Shown piece after piece: positions 1-9,656 of a stretch of DNA of 56,888 bases (its first letter is position 1; the number at the start of each line of letters is the position of its first letter). The DNA comes from Kineococcus sp. TRM81007 (GTDB lineage: Bacteria; Actinomycetota; Actinomycetes; Actinomycetales; Kineococcaceae), in NCBI RefSeq assembly GCF_022669155.1, contig NZ_JALBVB010000044.1, positions 175,488 through 232,375 of the forward strand. The letters run 5' to 3'. The translations under genes and the position numbers were made by a program. Below the pieces are notes generated by a model. That model did not search any database and was not told the DNA's origin. It worked only from the letters and a program-made list of their open reading frames with translations.

Positions 1-42
1 CCCGGGAGGGGGAGCAGGTGAGCGGGTGGGGTGGGCCAGGGG

Positions 43-2016
43 TCAGGGGGCCAGGCGCGCCGCGAGGCCGGTGGCGCGCGCCAGCGGACGCTGCACGGCA
101 GCGGTCACCGCCTCCACCGAGCCCACCACGCGCACCCGGTGCCGGGCGCGGGTCACGGCCGTGTAGAGCATCTCCCGCGTCGCCAGCGGCGAGCGCGCCG
201 GCGCCGCGAGCACCGTGACCGCGCCGAACTGCGAGCCCTGGCTGCGGTGCACCGTCATGGCGTGCACCGGCTCCACCGCCGCCAGCCGCGCCAGCGGCAC
301 CAGCAGGGGCCCGTCGCCGCGGCCCACGGCGACCACCAGGTCACCGCCGGACTCCAGCACCACGCCGGTGTCGCCGTTGAAGACGCCCGCCGCCGCGTCG
401 TTCGTGGTGACGATCACCGGCAGACCGACGTACCGGCCGTCCGGGCGCGGTCGCACGCCCAGCTCCTCCACGGCCCACCGGTGCGCCAGGGCGCTGAAGC
501 GCGACACCCCGCGCCCGCCGTGGCGGTGCGCGCACAGCACGCGGTGCGCGTCCAGCGCCAGCAGCGCCGCCGGCACGTCGCCCCCGACGGCGGCACGCAC
601 CACGTCCCGCCCGCGCGCGACCACGTCGGCGCGCACCGCCTCCAGCGCGGCACCGGCCACCGGCTCGTCCTCGGCGACCTCGACGAACTCCAGCCCGTCG
701 CCTCCGGCGCGCAGCACGTCCACGACCGCTCCGGCGTCCCCGGCGCGCACGGCACGCGCCAGCTCGGCGATGGGGCCGCCGCTGCTGAAGCGGTGGGTGG
801 TGCGCAGCAGCGCCACCCCGCCCGCGACGGTGCCCGGCCGCCCACCGCCCACCTCGTCGCCCCCGCCCGTCGGTGCCAGGGCGGGGGCGACGAGGTCGGC
901 GAGGACGGCACCGACCTCGACCGACGCCAGCTGGTCGGGGTCGCCCACGAGCACCAGCCGCGCCTGCGGGCGCAGCGCCGCCAGCAGGTGCGCCACCACG
1001 CCCAGGCCCACCATGGACGCCTCGTCCACCACGACGACGTCGTGCGGCAGGCGGTGCTCGGCGTCGTAGCGGGCGCGCGTGGACCCCGGCCGCAGCCCCA
1101 GCAGCCGGTGCAGGGTGGAGGCGCTCGCCGCGGCGAGGAACGCCGCCTGCCGCTCGCTGAACACCCCGGGCGTGGACGCCGCGGCGGTGACGGCCTCCGT
1201 CAGCCGCGCGGCGGCCTTGCCGGTGGGCGCGGCCAGCGCCACCCGCGGCGGGGCGCCGTCGCCGGCGAGGTCGTGCAGCGCCGCCAGCAACCGCGCCACC
1301 GTCGTCGTCTTGCCGGTGCCGGGGCCGCCGCCGAGGACGGCCACGCCCGAGCGCAGGCACACCTCCGCCGCGCGCCGCTGGTCGGACGGCTCGTCCTCCC
1401 CCGGCCACAACCGGTCGAGCACCTCGCGCACCCGCTGCTCGTCGTGCGCGGGCACCTGCGCGGCGCGGCGGCGCAGGTCGTCGGCGACGGCGAGCTCCAG
1501 GCGCCAGTACCGGTCCAGCCACAGCCCGTCGCCCACGACGTGCACCGGTCGCGGCGGCGGGCCCGGGGCACCCGCCGCGCCCTGCGCGCCGGCGGCCGCC
1601 GGCGCCTCCTCGTGCACGGTGGTCAGCGCGCTGGCGCGCACCGCCCGCAACCACCCGGCCGGCTCCGGCCAGGGCGCCTCCACGGCGCCGACCGCCCCGG
1701 TGTCCTCCTCGTCCTCGGGCACCACCGTCGCCGGCGCCTGCTCCAGGTGCAGCACCACCGACCCGTGCCGCACGGCCCGCACCGCCAGCGCCACCGCCAG
1801 CAGGACCCGCTCGTCGTCCTCCCCGGTGACGGCGCCCAGCCGGCGGGCGACGTGGACGTCGGCGGCGCGCAGCAGCCCCAGCGCGTTGAACTCGCGCAGC
1901 AGGCCGCCGGCGCTGCGCACCCGGGTGGCGGCGCGCTCGGCGGCGGGCACCTCCCCGGGAGCCGCACCGGCGGTGGTCGGGGTGGTGGTGGGGGTGCCGG
2001 TGGTCGGTGCGCTCAT
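43..2016 (-). CDS. recD: Exodeoxyribonuclease V alpha subunit RecD
   Basis: This is the SF1B 5'-3' helicase subunit of the RecBCD double-strand-break repair nuclease. The 657-residue product has a clear Walker A (GGGPGTGKTTT, near residues 227-237), a Walker B region (VVVDEASMV), the motif VLVGDPDQLASV, and a C-terminal UvrD-like end with AMTVHRSQGSQF and YTAVTRARHRVRVVG. I placed the start at the ATG that overlaps the recB stop as ATGA; an upstream extension is open but lies inside recB. It is the last gene of recC-recB-recD. The N-terminal third is rich in Ala/Pro/Glu, as usual for actinobacterial RecD. Confidence 0.95.
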   Translation of the reverse strand: MSAPTTGTPTTTPTTAGAAPGEVPAAERAATRVRSAGGLLREFNALGLLRAADVHVARRLGAVTGEDDERVLLAVALAVRAVRHGSVVLHLEQAPATVVPEDEEDTGAVGAVEAPWPEPAGWLRAVRASALTTVHEEAPAAAGAQGAAGAPGPPPRPVHVVGDGLWLDRYWRLELAVADDLRRRAAQVPAHDEQRVREVLDRLWPGEDEPSDQRRAAEVCLRSGVAVLGGGPGTGKTTTVARLLAALHDLAGDGAPPRVALAAPTGKAAARLTEAVTAAASTPGVFSERQAAFLAAASASTLHRLLGLRPGSTRARYDAEHRLPHDVVVVDEASMVGLGVVAHLLAALRPQARLVLVGDPDQLASVEVGAVLADLVAPALAPTGGGDEVGGGRPGTVAGGVALLRTTHRFSSGGPIAELARAVRAGDAGAVVDVLRAGGDGLEFVEVAEDEPVAGAALEAVRADVVARGRDVVRAAVGGDVPAALLALDAHRVLCAHRHGGRGVSRFSALAHRWAVEELGVRPRPDGRYVGLPVIVTTNDAAAGVFNGDTGVVLESGGDLVVAVGRGDGPLLVPLARLAAVEPVHAMTVHRSQGSQFGAVTVLAAPARSPLATREMLYTAVTRARHRVRVVGSVEAVTAAVQRPLARATGLAARLAP

Positions 2017-5000
2017 CGGGGCCTCCCGGCCAGCAGGTCGGACACGTCGGTGACCAGCGCCGGCGGCGGGCACCACGACCACACCCCCGGCGGCGCACCG
2101 GGAGCCCCGTCCGGTCCGGTCGCGGCGGGCACGTCGGGGCCGCACATGCCGCGCAGGAACAGGTAGAGCACCCCGCCCAGGTGCACGGCGGGGTCGTAGC
2201 CGGGCTGGCGCCAGCGCAGGAAGCGGTGCAGCGCCACGCAGTACAGCAGCGCCTGCAGCGGGTAGTGCGCCTCCCGGACGGCGTCGTCGAGGGCCTCGCG
2301 GCGGTAGTGCCAGGCGGTCAGCGCCTCCCCCGGCCCGGCGAGGCGGTTCGTCTTGTAGTCCACGACGAGGTGCGCGGGGCCGCCCGGGCCCCGGCGGCGC
2401 AGCACGGCGTCGATGGAGCCGGTGAGGTAGCCGCGCAGCACCTGCCCGCCGAGGGCCGGCTCGGCCAGCGCGTCGGCGTAGGGGTGCACGGGGTCGTCCG
2501 GGTCCAGGTGCCGGCGCAGCAGGTCCGCCACCTGCCCCAGCAGGGCCCCGTCACCGTCGCCGGCGCGGTCCCCGCCGCCCAGGGGCAGCTCGAAGTCCAG
2601 CTCGGCGAGGCGGTCGGGCACCGCGAAGCCCTCCAGGGCCGCACCGCCGGCGAGCGGCCCCAGGGGCGTGCGCAGCACCGGGTCCAGGGCGGCCGCCAGC
2701 GGCTCGGCCAGCGCGCCGGCGAACTGCTCGCGCGCCAGGGCCGCCAGGTGGGCGGGGCGGTCCGGCGCGGCCGGGTCGAAGTCCTCCAGCACGGCGTGCA
2801 CGAGGGTGCCGAAGCCGGCGCCGGCGGGCAGGTCCGCCAGCGGGGACGGCACCTCGCGCCAGCGGCGCAGCACCGGGTCCGCGGGCTCACCCGCGCCGGC
2901 GGCCACGCCCTCCAGGTCCACCTCGTCCACCGTGCCCGGTGCCTCCGGGCCGGTGCGCACCAGCGGCGCCTCGTGCACGTCGCGCGTCAGCCCGCTGTAG
3001 GAGGTGCGCCGCCACAGGGCGTCGACGCGGCCGCCGAACACGGCCGGCGGCAGCAGCGCGGCCGGCGCGGCGGGTGGCGGTGCGGCCGGGGCGGCGCCGT
3101 CGTCGCCCGCGCGCTCCAGTCGCACCCCGGTGCCGGTGCCGTCCAGCCGCCGCAGGTGGGCGAGCGCGTCCGCCTCCGGCGGCACCGGCACCGCCGGCGG
3201 CAGCGCGCGGGCGTCGGGGGCGAACAGCAGCCGGTGCAGGGGGCTCTCGGCGGTGCACCGGGACGGCGCCCACCACACCAGCAGCCGTGAGACGGCGCGC
3301 GTGAGCGCCACGTACAGCAGCCGCAGCTCCTCCCCGGCGCACTCGGCGTCGGCCGCGGCGCAGGCCGCCGCGTAACCGGGGCTGCCGGTGCCGCCGACGT
3401 GCAGGGTGCGCACCGCGCCGGTGCCCGCCGGTGCACCGGCCGGTGCGTGCGCCACCGGCAGGCGCTCGCGGCGGGCGGGGCCGGGGCCGGGCACGTCCCA
3501 GCCGAACGGCACGCACACCACCTCGAACTCCAGCCCCTTGCTGGTGTGGACCGTGGCGACCTGCACCGCGGCGCGGTCGGTGTCCAGGCGGCGCGAGCGC
3601 TCCGCGCCGACGTCGCCGTCCGCCTCGTCGACCCGCGCCCGCAGCCACGCCAGCAGGCCCGCCGGGCCGCGCCCGTGCTCGGCGGCCTCGGCGTGCAGCA
3701 CCTCGCACACGTGCCGCAGGTCGGTCAGGCGACGCTCCCCGCCGGAGGTGCCCAGCAGCCGCGCGGGCAGGGCGTGCTCCTCGGCGACGGCGGCGAACAG
3801 CCCGGCCACGCCGCGCTCGGCGAGCACCGCCGCCCAGGTGCGCAGCCGCACGGCGGCGGCGTCGGTGGCGCGCTCGCCGCCGGCGTCGAGCTCCTCCGCG
3901 GTGGAACCCACGAACGCCGACAGGACCAGGCGGCGAACCCGCGCCGTGCGGTGCGGCTGCTCCAGCGCCTCCAGCAGCACCAGCCAGTCCCGCGCCGCCT
4001 CGCTGCCGAAGACGCTGGGCCCGCGGCTGAGCACGCACGGCAGGCCCGCCCGCTGCAGCGCCTCCTGCACCAGCCGCGCCTGGGTGCGGGTGCGCACCAG
4101 GACGGCGACGTCCCCAGCGGCCAGCGGCCGCCCGCCCGTCTCCTCCCCCGCCCCGTCGCGGGGCCGCACCCGCAGCCCCGAGCCCAGCACGGAGGCGACC
4201 TGCGCGGCGACGTCGGCGGCGACCGCGGAGCGCGCCCGCGCCAGCAGGGGAAGCCCGCCGCGGTCGGTGGGCAGATCCGCGCGCGGCAGCACCCGCAGCC
4301 GCACCGGCGCGGGGTCCTCCCGCCCGGCCGCGTCGACCAGCGCGGCGCGCTCGTGCGCCGGGCGCACCTCGTGCACCACGATCCCCTCCTCGCCGAGGGC
4401 CGCACCGCGCAGCAGCTCCTGCACGCCGTGCACGACGGCCGGGTCGCTGCGGCGGTTCACGTCGAGGGTGGCGCGCTGCGCGGCGGCGTCGCGGGCGGCG
4501 AGGTAGCTGCGCACGTCGGCGCCGCGGAAGGCGTAGATGGCCTGCTTGGGGTCGCCCACGAGCACCAGCGGCCGCACCCCGTGGAACGCCAGGCGCAGCA
4601 CGTCCCACTGCACGGCGTCGGTGTCCTGGAACTCGTCGACGAGCACCAGCCGGTACCGCTCGCGCAGCCGGGCGCACGCCACCGGCCCGGTGACGGGGTC
4701 GGCCAGCGCGTCGCGCAACCGCACCAGCAGGTCGTCGAAGCCGAGCACCCGCCGCGCCGCCTTGCGGCGGGCCACCTCGGCGCGCACCGCGGTGGCGAAC
4801 CGCACCCGCAGGTCCTCCGGGGTGCCCGGGGCACGCTCGGCCGGTTCCAGGCGCGCGTCGGCGCGGGCCACGGCCTGGCGCGCCACCCGCAGCGCGCACG
4901 CGCGGTCGAAGGGCAGCTCCTGGCGCACCGCCCAGCGCAGGTGGAGGTCGTCGCAGACCTCCTCGACGAGGTCGGAGAGGTCCTCCACGAGCGCCGCCCC

Positions 5001-5420
5001 CGGGTCGGCGTCGGCGGCGGTGCCCAGGCCGGTGAGCACCTGCTGGCAGAAGCCGTGCACGGTGGTGATCGTGGCGGCGTCGAAGGACGCCAGCGCCGCG
5101 GCCAGCAGCTCCCGGCGTCGGCGCACCGCGCCGGGGTCGCCGCCGGCGAGGTGGCGCACCACCTCGTCGCCGTGCTCGACGGCCGCCGGGTCGGCCAGCG
5201 CGTCGCGGGTGCGCACCAGGCGCTCGCGCACGCGGCTGCGCAGCTCCCCGGTGGCGGCACGGCCGAACGTGACGACGAGGAGGTCCTCCACGCGGGCCGC
5301 GCCCTCGGCGACGTAGCGGGTGACGAGCCCGGCGACGGCGTGGGTCTTGCCGGTGCCGGCGCTGGCCTCCAGCACGGTGGTGCCGGTGGGGAGGGGCCCG
5401 GTGGCCTCGAAGGCGCTCAC
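2013..5420 (-). CDS. recB: Exodeoxyribonuclease V beta subunit RecB
   Basis: RecB is the 3'-5' helicase and nuclease subunit, 1135 residues here. Walker A (ASAGTGKT) lies near residues 17-24. Further helicase motifs are LVDEFQDTD, VGDPKQAIYAFRGAD and TVHTSKGLEFEVV. The RecB-family nuclease domain is at the C-terminus, with the catalytic motif VDYKTN near residue 1022. The GTG start is chosen because it overlaps the recC stop in a GTGA junction, the same arrangement as at recB-recD. Such overlaps imply translational coupling and fixed subunit stoichiometry. All helicase and nuclease signatures look intact. Confidence 0.95.
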   Translation of the reverse strand: MSAFEATGPLPTGTTVLEASAGTGKTHAVAGLVTRYVAEGAARVEDLLVVTFGRAATGELRSRVRERLVRTRDALADPAAVEHGDEVVRHLAGGDPGAVRRRRELLAAALASFDAATITTVHGFCQQVLTGLGTAADADPGAALVEDLSDLVEEVCDDLHLRWAVRQELPFDRACALRVARQAVARADARLEPAERAPGTPEDLRVRFATAVRAEVARRKAARRVLGFDDLLVRLRDALADPVTGPVACARLRERYRLVLVDEFQDTDAVQWDVLRLAFHGVRPLVLVGDPKQAIYAFRGADVRSYLAARDAAAQRATLDVNRRSDPAVVHGVQELLRGAALGEEGIVVHEVRPAHERAALVDAAGREDPAPVRLRVLPRADLPTDRGGLPLLARARSAVAADVAAQVASVLGSGLRVRPRDGAGEETGGRPLAAGDVAVLVRTRTQARLVQEALQRAGLPCVLSRGPSVFGSEAARDWLVLLEALEQPHRTARVRRLVLSAFVGSTAEELDAGGERATDAAAVRLRTWAAVLAERGVAGLFAAVAEEHALPARLLGTSGGERRLTDLRHVCEVLHAEAAEHGRGPAGLLAWLRARVDEADGDVGAERSRRLDTDRAAVQVATVHTSKGLEFEVVCVPFGWDVPGPGPARRERLPVAHAPAGAPAGTGAVRTLHVGGTGSPGYAAACAAADAECAGEELRLLYVALTRAVSRLLVWWAPSRCTAESPLHRLLFAPDARALPPAVPVPPEADALAHLRRLDGTGTGVRLERAGDDGAAPAAPPPAAPAALLPPAVFGGRVDALWRRTSYSGLTRDVHEAPLVRTGPEAPGTVDEVDLEGVAAGAGEPADPVLRRWREVPSPLADLPAGAGFGTLVHAVLEDFDPAAPDRPAHLAALAREQFAGALAEPLAAALDPVLRTPLGPLAGGAALEGFAVPDRLAELDFELPLGGGDRAGDGDGALLGQVADLLRRHLDPDDPVHPYADALAEPALGGQVLRGYLTGSIDAVLRRRGPGGPAHLVVDYKTNRLAGPGEALTAWHYRREALDDAVREAHYPLQALLYCVALHRFLRWRQPGYDPAVHLGGVLYLFLRGMCGPDVPAATGPDGAPGAPPGVWSWCPPPALVTDVSDLLAGRPR

Positions 5421-8400
5421 GCGTCCTCCCGGTGGCGGGCGGCCAGCAGCGGCTGCCACACGCGGCGGGCGAGCTCGGCGAAGGACGCGGGGGTGCCCGG
5501 CGGCGCCCCGGGCGGCGGGGACCAGGACAGCAGGTCAGCGGTGGTGGCACCGGCCCCCCACAGCAGCCGGTGCTCCTCCTCGGCGTCCTCGCGGGGCCAG
5601 TCCCAGCCGGACTCCCACTCGCGGGCCGCGGCGGCGGCGCAGTTCTGCGGGTTCACCCCGCGCGCGGCGGCCGACGCCCAGGCCGCGCCGGTGGCCACCG
5701 GCAGCGGCAGCGGCAGGCGCAGGCCGGTGCGGCGCAGGGCCAGCAGGTCCGCCAGCGCCGCACGCGCCGCCTCCGGCGCCACCGGCCCCAGGCGGACGAC
5801 GGCGGTGCTGCCGCGCTCGCCGCGCCCGACGACGACAGCGGCGCGGGGGGCGTCGGGCTCGGCGAGGGTGAGGGCCAGGACCTCCACCCACGCGCGCAGC
5901 TCCTGGCGGGCCTTCAGCCGCGAGTACGTGACGGTGACCGCGGCGGCCCGCGGGCCGCCACCGACGGCGCGCACCCCGCGCACCACCCCGGTGAGCCGGG
6001 TGCCGTCCACCTCCACGTCGACCTCGGCGGTGCGGGCGGGGGCGGCCGTCCACGGGCCGGCCGCCGCCGCCAGCTGCTCGACGCGGCCGCCGACGCGGCG
6101 CAGAACGCGGGTGCCGAGCAGCCCGGGCGGCACCTCGCCGCGGGCGGCCTCGCGGCGGGCGACGTCGGCGGCGGGCACGCCCGCCAGTCGGGCGGCCAGG
6201 CAGCGGTCGCCGACCGCCCACTCGGCCAGGCCGTCCAGCTCCACCGGCAGGGCGTCGGCGGGCTCCTCGGGACGGGTGTCGGCGGCCACGTCGAGGCGCT
6301 GGCGCAGGAACCCGCGGGCGGGGTGCTGCCAGAAGCGCACGAGCGCGTCGAGGTCCACGTCCGGCGCGGGGGGCGGCTCGGGCAGGGCGCGCTCGAGGAA
6401 CGGCGCGGGCGGGCGGGCCGGGGCCGCGGCGGCCGCGGCCCCGGCGTGGGCGGTGGTGTCGAAGCTGAACGCGCCATCGCGGCCCAGCGCGCCGGGGGTG
6501 AAGTTGCGCGCGTCGGTGGGCTGCAGCGGGTGCTGGACGAGGACGCGGTCGCGCACGCGGCCGGTGCCGGGCGCGGCGAGGACGTCCAGGGCGTCCAGCA
6601 GCTCCCCGACGGGCACGGACGGCGGCAGCGCGGCGCCGGTGCGCACGTCGCGGCCGGCGTACGTGACGAGGAGGTGGTCGCCGGCGGCGAGGACGGCGTC
6701 GAGGAACGCCTGCCGGTCCTCCCCGCGCGGGTCGGGGTCGCCGACGTGCGGGGCGCGGGCCAGGGGGTCGTCGCCGTCGGCGGCGGCGGCGCGGGGGAAG
6801 ACGTCGTCGTCGAGCCCGAGCAGGCACACCACGCGGTGCGGCACCGCCGGCAGCGCCCCGGGCGCGCACACGGTCATCGCGCCGGTGCGGAAGGGCACCC
6901 GCACGCCCCGCGCCTCGAAGCGCGCCGTCAGCAGGGCCGCGGCGTCGGCCGCGCCGACGGCACCGGCGCCGGCGCGGGCGGCGCGCTCGCGGACCCGGCC
7001 CAGCTCGGCGCGAAGCTGCGACTCCCACCAGGCGGCGTCGGCGGGTGCGGCGCCGAGGTCGAGCGTGCTCTCCAGCAGGGCGTCGCACCACCGCTCGACC
7101 GGCTGGGGCCCGCTGAGCCGCTCCACCGCGGCGCCCAGCCGGTCCAGCAGCTCGGCGAGGCGGCCGGCGAGGTCGACGCGGCTGGACTCCACGTCGGCCA
7201 GCGGCACGACGGGGTCCTCCGGGCCCTGGGCGGGCAGCAGGTCCCCGCCCAGGGCGACCCCGGCCAGGACGCGGTCCAGCCCGGCCCGCCAGGACCCCTG
7301 CCGCACCTGCTCCAGCCGCCAGGCGCGCCGGTGCTCGGGCCCCAGGCCCCAGTGGACGCCGGCCTGGACGGCCCAGTCGCGCAGCTGCTCCAGCTCCTCG
7401 TCGTCGAAGCCGAAGCGCTCGCGCACCGGCTCGGCGGCGGCCAGGTCCAGCACCTCGGTGGCGGTGACCCGGCCGGTGGAGAGCTCGAGCAGGTGGGCGG
7501 CGAGCGCCAGCACCGGGTTGGCGCGCAGCGGGGAGCTGCCGGCCACGGCCACGCGCAGCGCGGCGCCCGGGTGGCTGTCGGTGGCGAAGACGGCGCTGAC
7601 GACGGGGGCGTAGGCGTCCACGTCGGGGCACACCACGAGCACGTCGCGCGGCTGCAGGGTGGGGTCGGCGTCGAGGAGGCCGAGGACCGCCTCGCGCAGC
7701 ACCTCCACCTGCCGGGTGCGGCCGTGGCAGGCGTGCACCTGCACGGAGCGGTCGCCCGGGTCCAGGGGGGCCTCGACGGGCGCGGGGTCGTCCTCGGCGA
7801 GGGCGTGCTGCAGGCGCCGCAGCAGGGTGCGCGGCCCCTGCGCCGCGGGCGGCGCGGGCGGGGCGTGCAGCACGTCGGCGTGGCCGGGGGCGAGGGTGGC
7901 CAGCCGCACCTGCAGCTCGCGCGAGCGGCGCGTCAGCGAGCGCAGCAGCGGGTGCCGCACGGCGCGCCCGGCCCGCTCCTCCCACTCCTCGCGCCGCGGG
8001 TCGGGGTCGGCGGTGAGCGGCGCCAGCGCGTCCCACGACCGCGGGGACGGGTGCGGCAGCCACACGTGCACCTCGCGGTGCTCGGCGAGGGCGGCCAGGA
8101 CCGCGAGGTGGGCGGTGGCGAGCGGGGCGACGGCGAGCACCCCCAGGCGCGCGGGCACCCCCGGCAGCGGCGCCCCGGCGCGCAGCAGGCCGCACGCCTC
8201 GTCCAGCAGCTCCGCGGGTGCGGGGGCGCCGACGCGTTCGCGCACGCGCCGGTGCACCTCCGGCCACCAGCGCAGGTCGGGCGGCAGGTCCGCGGCCGCC
8301 TCCGGGTCCTCGGCCCAGCGGGCCGGCAGCTCGGGGCGGGCGGCGGCGCAGCGGTGCAGCAGGGCCGCCAGGCGGGTGGCGACACCGGCGCGGCCCGCGC

Positions 8401-8821
8401 GGGCGGGGCCGTCGCCGTCGTCGGGCCGCAGGTGGTGGCGCAGCACGGCGAGCGGGTCACCGGGCCCGGTGGCGGGTTCGGCGGCGACGCCGTCGAGGAC
8501 GCGCAGCAGGTGCCAGGGCAGGGCGTCGGCGTCCCAGGCGGTGAGGGACTCCGCGTGCCGGGGCCCGAGCGCGGCGACCACCTCGTCGAGGAGCTCGGCG
8601 GGGCGGCGCAGGTCCACGCGGGCGCACACGCCGTCGTCGCCGGCGGCGGAGGCGCCCAGGCGGTGCGAGAGGCGCTGCGCGAGCCAGCGCTCGGTGCCGG
8701 GCGCCCCGACGGCCAGCAGCTCGGGGGCGAAGGGGTCGGCCCCGTCGGCGGGCACCGCGAGGTGGTCCGCGAGCGCCTCCAGGAGGGCGTCGGCGCTGGT
8801 GGACCGGTGGACGTGGAGCAC
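5417..8821 (-). CDS. recC: Exodeoxyribonuclease V gamma subunit RecC
   Basis: RecC is the scaffold and Chi-recognition subunit of RecBCD. The 1134-residue length fits the family. The N-terminus (MLHVHRSTSADALLEALAD) is RecC-like, the middle carries degenerate helicase elements such as DVLVVCPDVDAYAPVVSAVF, and there is no working Walker A, as expected. It is the first gene of the recCBD operon. Its start lies 132 bases from the divergently transcribed phosphatase gene, so that gap should hold the operon promoter; no convincing hexamers are visible there. Identity rests on gene order plus motifs. Confidence 0.92.
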   Translation of the reverse strand: MLHVHRSTSADALLEALADHLAVPADGADPFAPELLAVGAPGTERWLAQRLSHRLGASAAGDDGVCARVDLRRPAELLDEVVAALGPRHAESLTAWDADALPWHLLRVLDGVAAEPATGPGDPLAVLRHHLRPDDGDGPARAGRAGVATRLAALLHRCAAARPELPARWAEDPEAAADLPPDLRWWPEVHRRVRERVGAPAPAELLDEACGLLRAGAPLPGVPARLGVLAVAPLATAHLAVLAALAEHREVHVWLPHPSPRSWDALAPLTADPDPRREEWEERAGRAVRHPLLRSLTRRSRELQVRLATLAPGHADVLHAPPAPPAAQGPRTLLRRLQHALAEDDPAPVEAPLDPGDRSVQVHACHGRTRQVEVLREAVLGLLDADPTLQPRDVLVVCPDVDAYAPVVSAVFATDSHPGAALRVAVAGSSPLRANPVLALAAHLLELSTGRVTATEVLDLAAAEPVRERFGFDDEELEQLRDWAVQAGVHWGLGPEHRRAWRLEQVRQGSWRAGLDRVLAGVALGGDLLPAQGPEDPVVPLADVESSRVDLAGRLAELLDRLGAAVERLSGPQPVERWCDALLESTLDLGAAPADAAWWESQLRAELGRVRERAARAGAGAVGAADAAALLTARFEARGVRVPFRTGAMTVCAPGALPAVPHRVVCLLGLDDDVFPRAAAADGDDPLARAPHVGDPDPRGEDRQAFLDAVLAAGDHLLVTYAGRDVRTGAALPPSVPVGELLDALDVLAAPGTGRVRDRVLVQHPLQPTDARNFTPGALGRDGAFSFDTTAHAGAAAAAAPARPPAPFLERALPEPPPAPDVDLDALVRFWQHPARGFLRQRLDVAADTRPEEPADALPVELDGLAEWAVGDRCLAARLAGVPAADVARREAARGEVPPGLLGTRVLRRVGGRVEQLAAAAGPWTAAPARTAEVDVEVDGTRLTGVVRGVRAVGGGPRAAAVTVTYSRLKARQELRAWVEVLALTLAEPDAPRAAVVVGRGERGSTAVVRLGPVAPEAARAALADLLALRRTGLRLPLPLPVATGAAWASAAARGVNPQNCAAAAAREWESGWDWPREDAEEEHRLLWGAGATTADLLSWSPPPGAPPGTPASFAELARRVWQPLLAARHREDA

Positions 8822-8953
8822 ACGCCCTGTCTACCCGACGGCTCCGACGCGCCCGGCCCGCCCCGGGTCGCGGGCGGGGCGCGGGGTGCGCGAGGGTGCG
8901 CGAGGATGCGGCGCGGCCGGAGCTCCCGGCCGGAGGGACGGGACGGAGGCGCG

Positions 8954-9637
8954 GTGGCGGGCACGACGGACGGCGGGGATGCGGCGGGCGCGGCGGCGGG
9001 GACGACGTTCCTGCTGGCGCGGCACGGGGCCACGGAGCACACGGCGCAGGGGCGCCTGAGCGGCTGCACGGGGGCGAACCCGCCGCTGTCGGAGGTGGGC
9101 CGGGAGCAGGCGCGGCGGCTGGCCGCGGCGCTGCGCACCGCCGGCGGGGCCGACGCGCTGGTGTGCAGCCCGGTGCTGCGGGCGCGGCAGACCGCCGAGG
9201 AGGTCGCGGCCGCGCTGGGCCTGCCGCTGCGGGTGGAGGACGACCTGCGCGAGATCGACTTCGGCGACTGGGAGGGCCTGACCCCGGCCGAGGTGGACCG
9301 CCGCTGGCCGGGCGCGCAGCCGGCGTGGCGGCGGCAGAGCGAGCAGGCGCCGCCCGGCGGGGAGTCGGTGGAGGCCGTCGGGGAGCGGGTGGCGCGGGTG
9401 CGCGAGCGCCTGGCCGCCGAGCACCCGGGCGCTCGGGTGCTGCTGGTCAGCCACATGTACCCGGTGAAGCTGACGGTCGTGGACGCGCTGGGGGTGCCCA
9501 GGGTGGTGATGCACCGCATGCACGTGGACCCCACGGGCGTGGCCGAGGTGCGGGCCCTGCCGGCGGGCGACCCGCGCGGACCGTGGCTGGTGGTGCGGCA
9601 CAACGACGCCGCCCACCTGCGCGACGCCCGCCCCTGA
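8954..9637 (+). CDS. Histidine phosphatase (phosphoglycerate mutase-like) family protein
   Basis: A 227-residue member of the PhoE/CobC/GpmB branch of the histidine phosphatase superfamily. The catalytic phosphohistidine motif LARHGATEHTAQGRLSG is near the N-terminus. VCSPVLRARQTAEEVA, REIDFGDWEGL and the second catalytic histidine in LLVSHMYPVKL follow in normal order. The usual product is a phosphomonoesterase acting on a small phosphorylated metabolite; the substrate cannot be read from the sequence. The start is a GTG preceded by GGAGG with a 4-base spacer; an in-frame ATG at 8906 is an alternative. It is divergent from recC and convergent with the ATP-grasp gene. Confidence 0.85.
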   Translation: MAGTTDGGDAAGAAAGTTFLLARHGATEHTAQGRLSGCTGANPPLSEVGREQARRLAAALRTAGGADALVCSPVLRARQTAEEVAAALGLPLRVEDDLREIDFGDWEGLTPAEVDRRWPGAQPAWRRQSEQAPPGGESVEAVGERVARVRERLAAEHPGARVLLVSHMYPVKLTVVDALGVPRVVMHRMHVDPTGVAEVRALPAGDPRGPWLVVRHNDAAHLRDARP

Positions 9638-9656
9638 CCCCCGGCGCGGCGGGCGC

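Noticed and set aside
3399-7613. Very long open frames (about 1400 codons) opposite recB and recC
   Set aside because: They are shadows caused by the lack of stop codons at extreme GC; their translations are low-complexity Arg/Gly/Ala/His with no domain, while the other strand encodes intact RecB and RecC.
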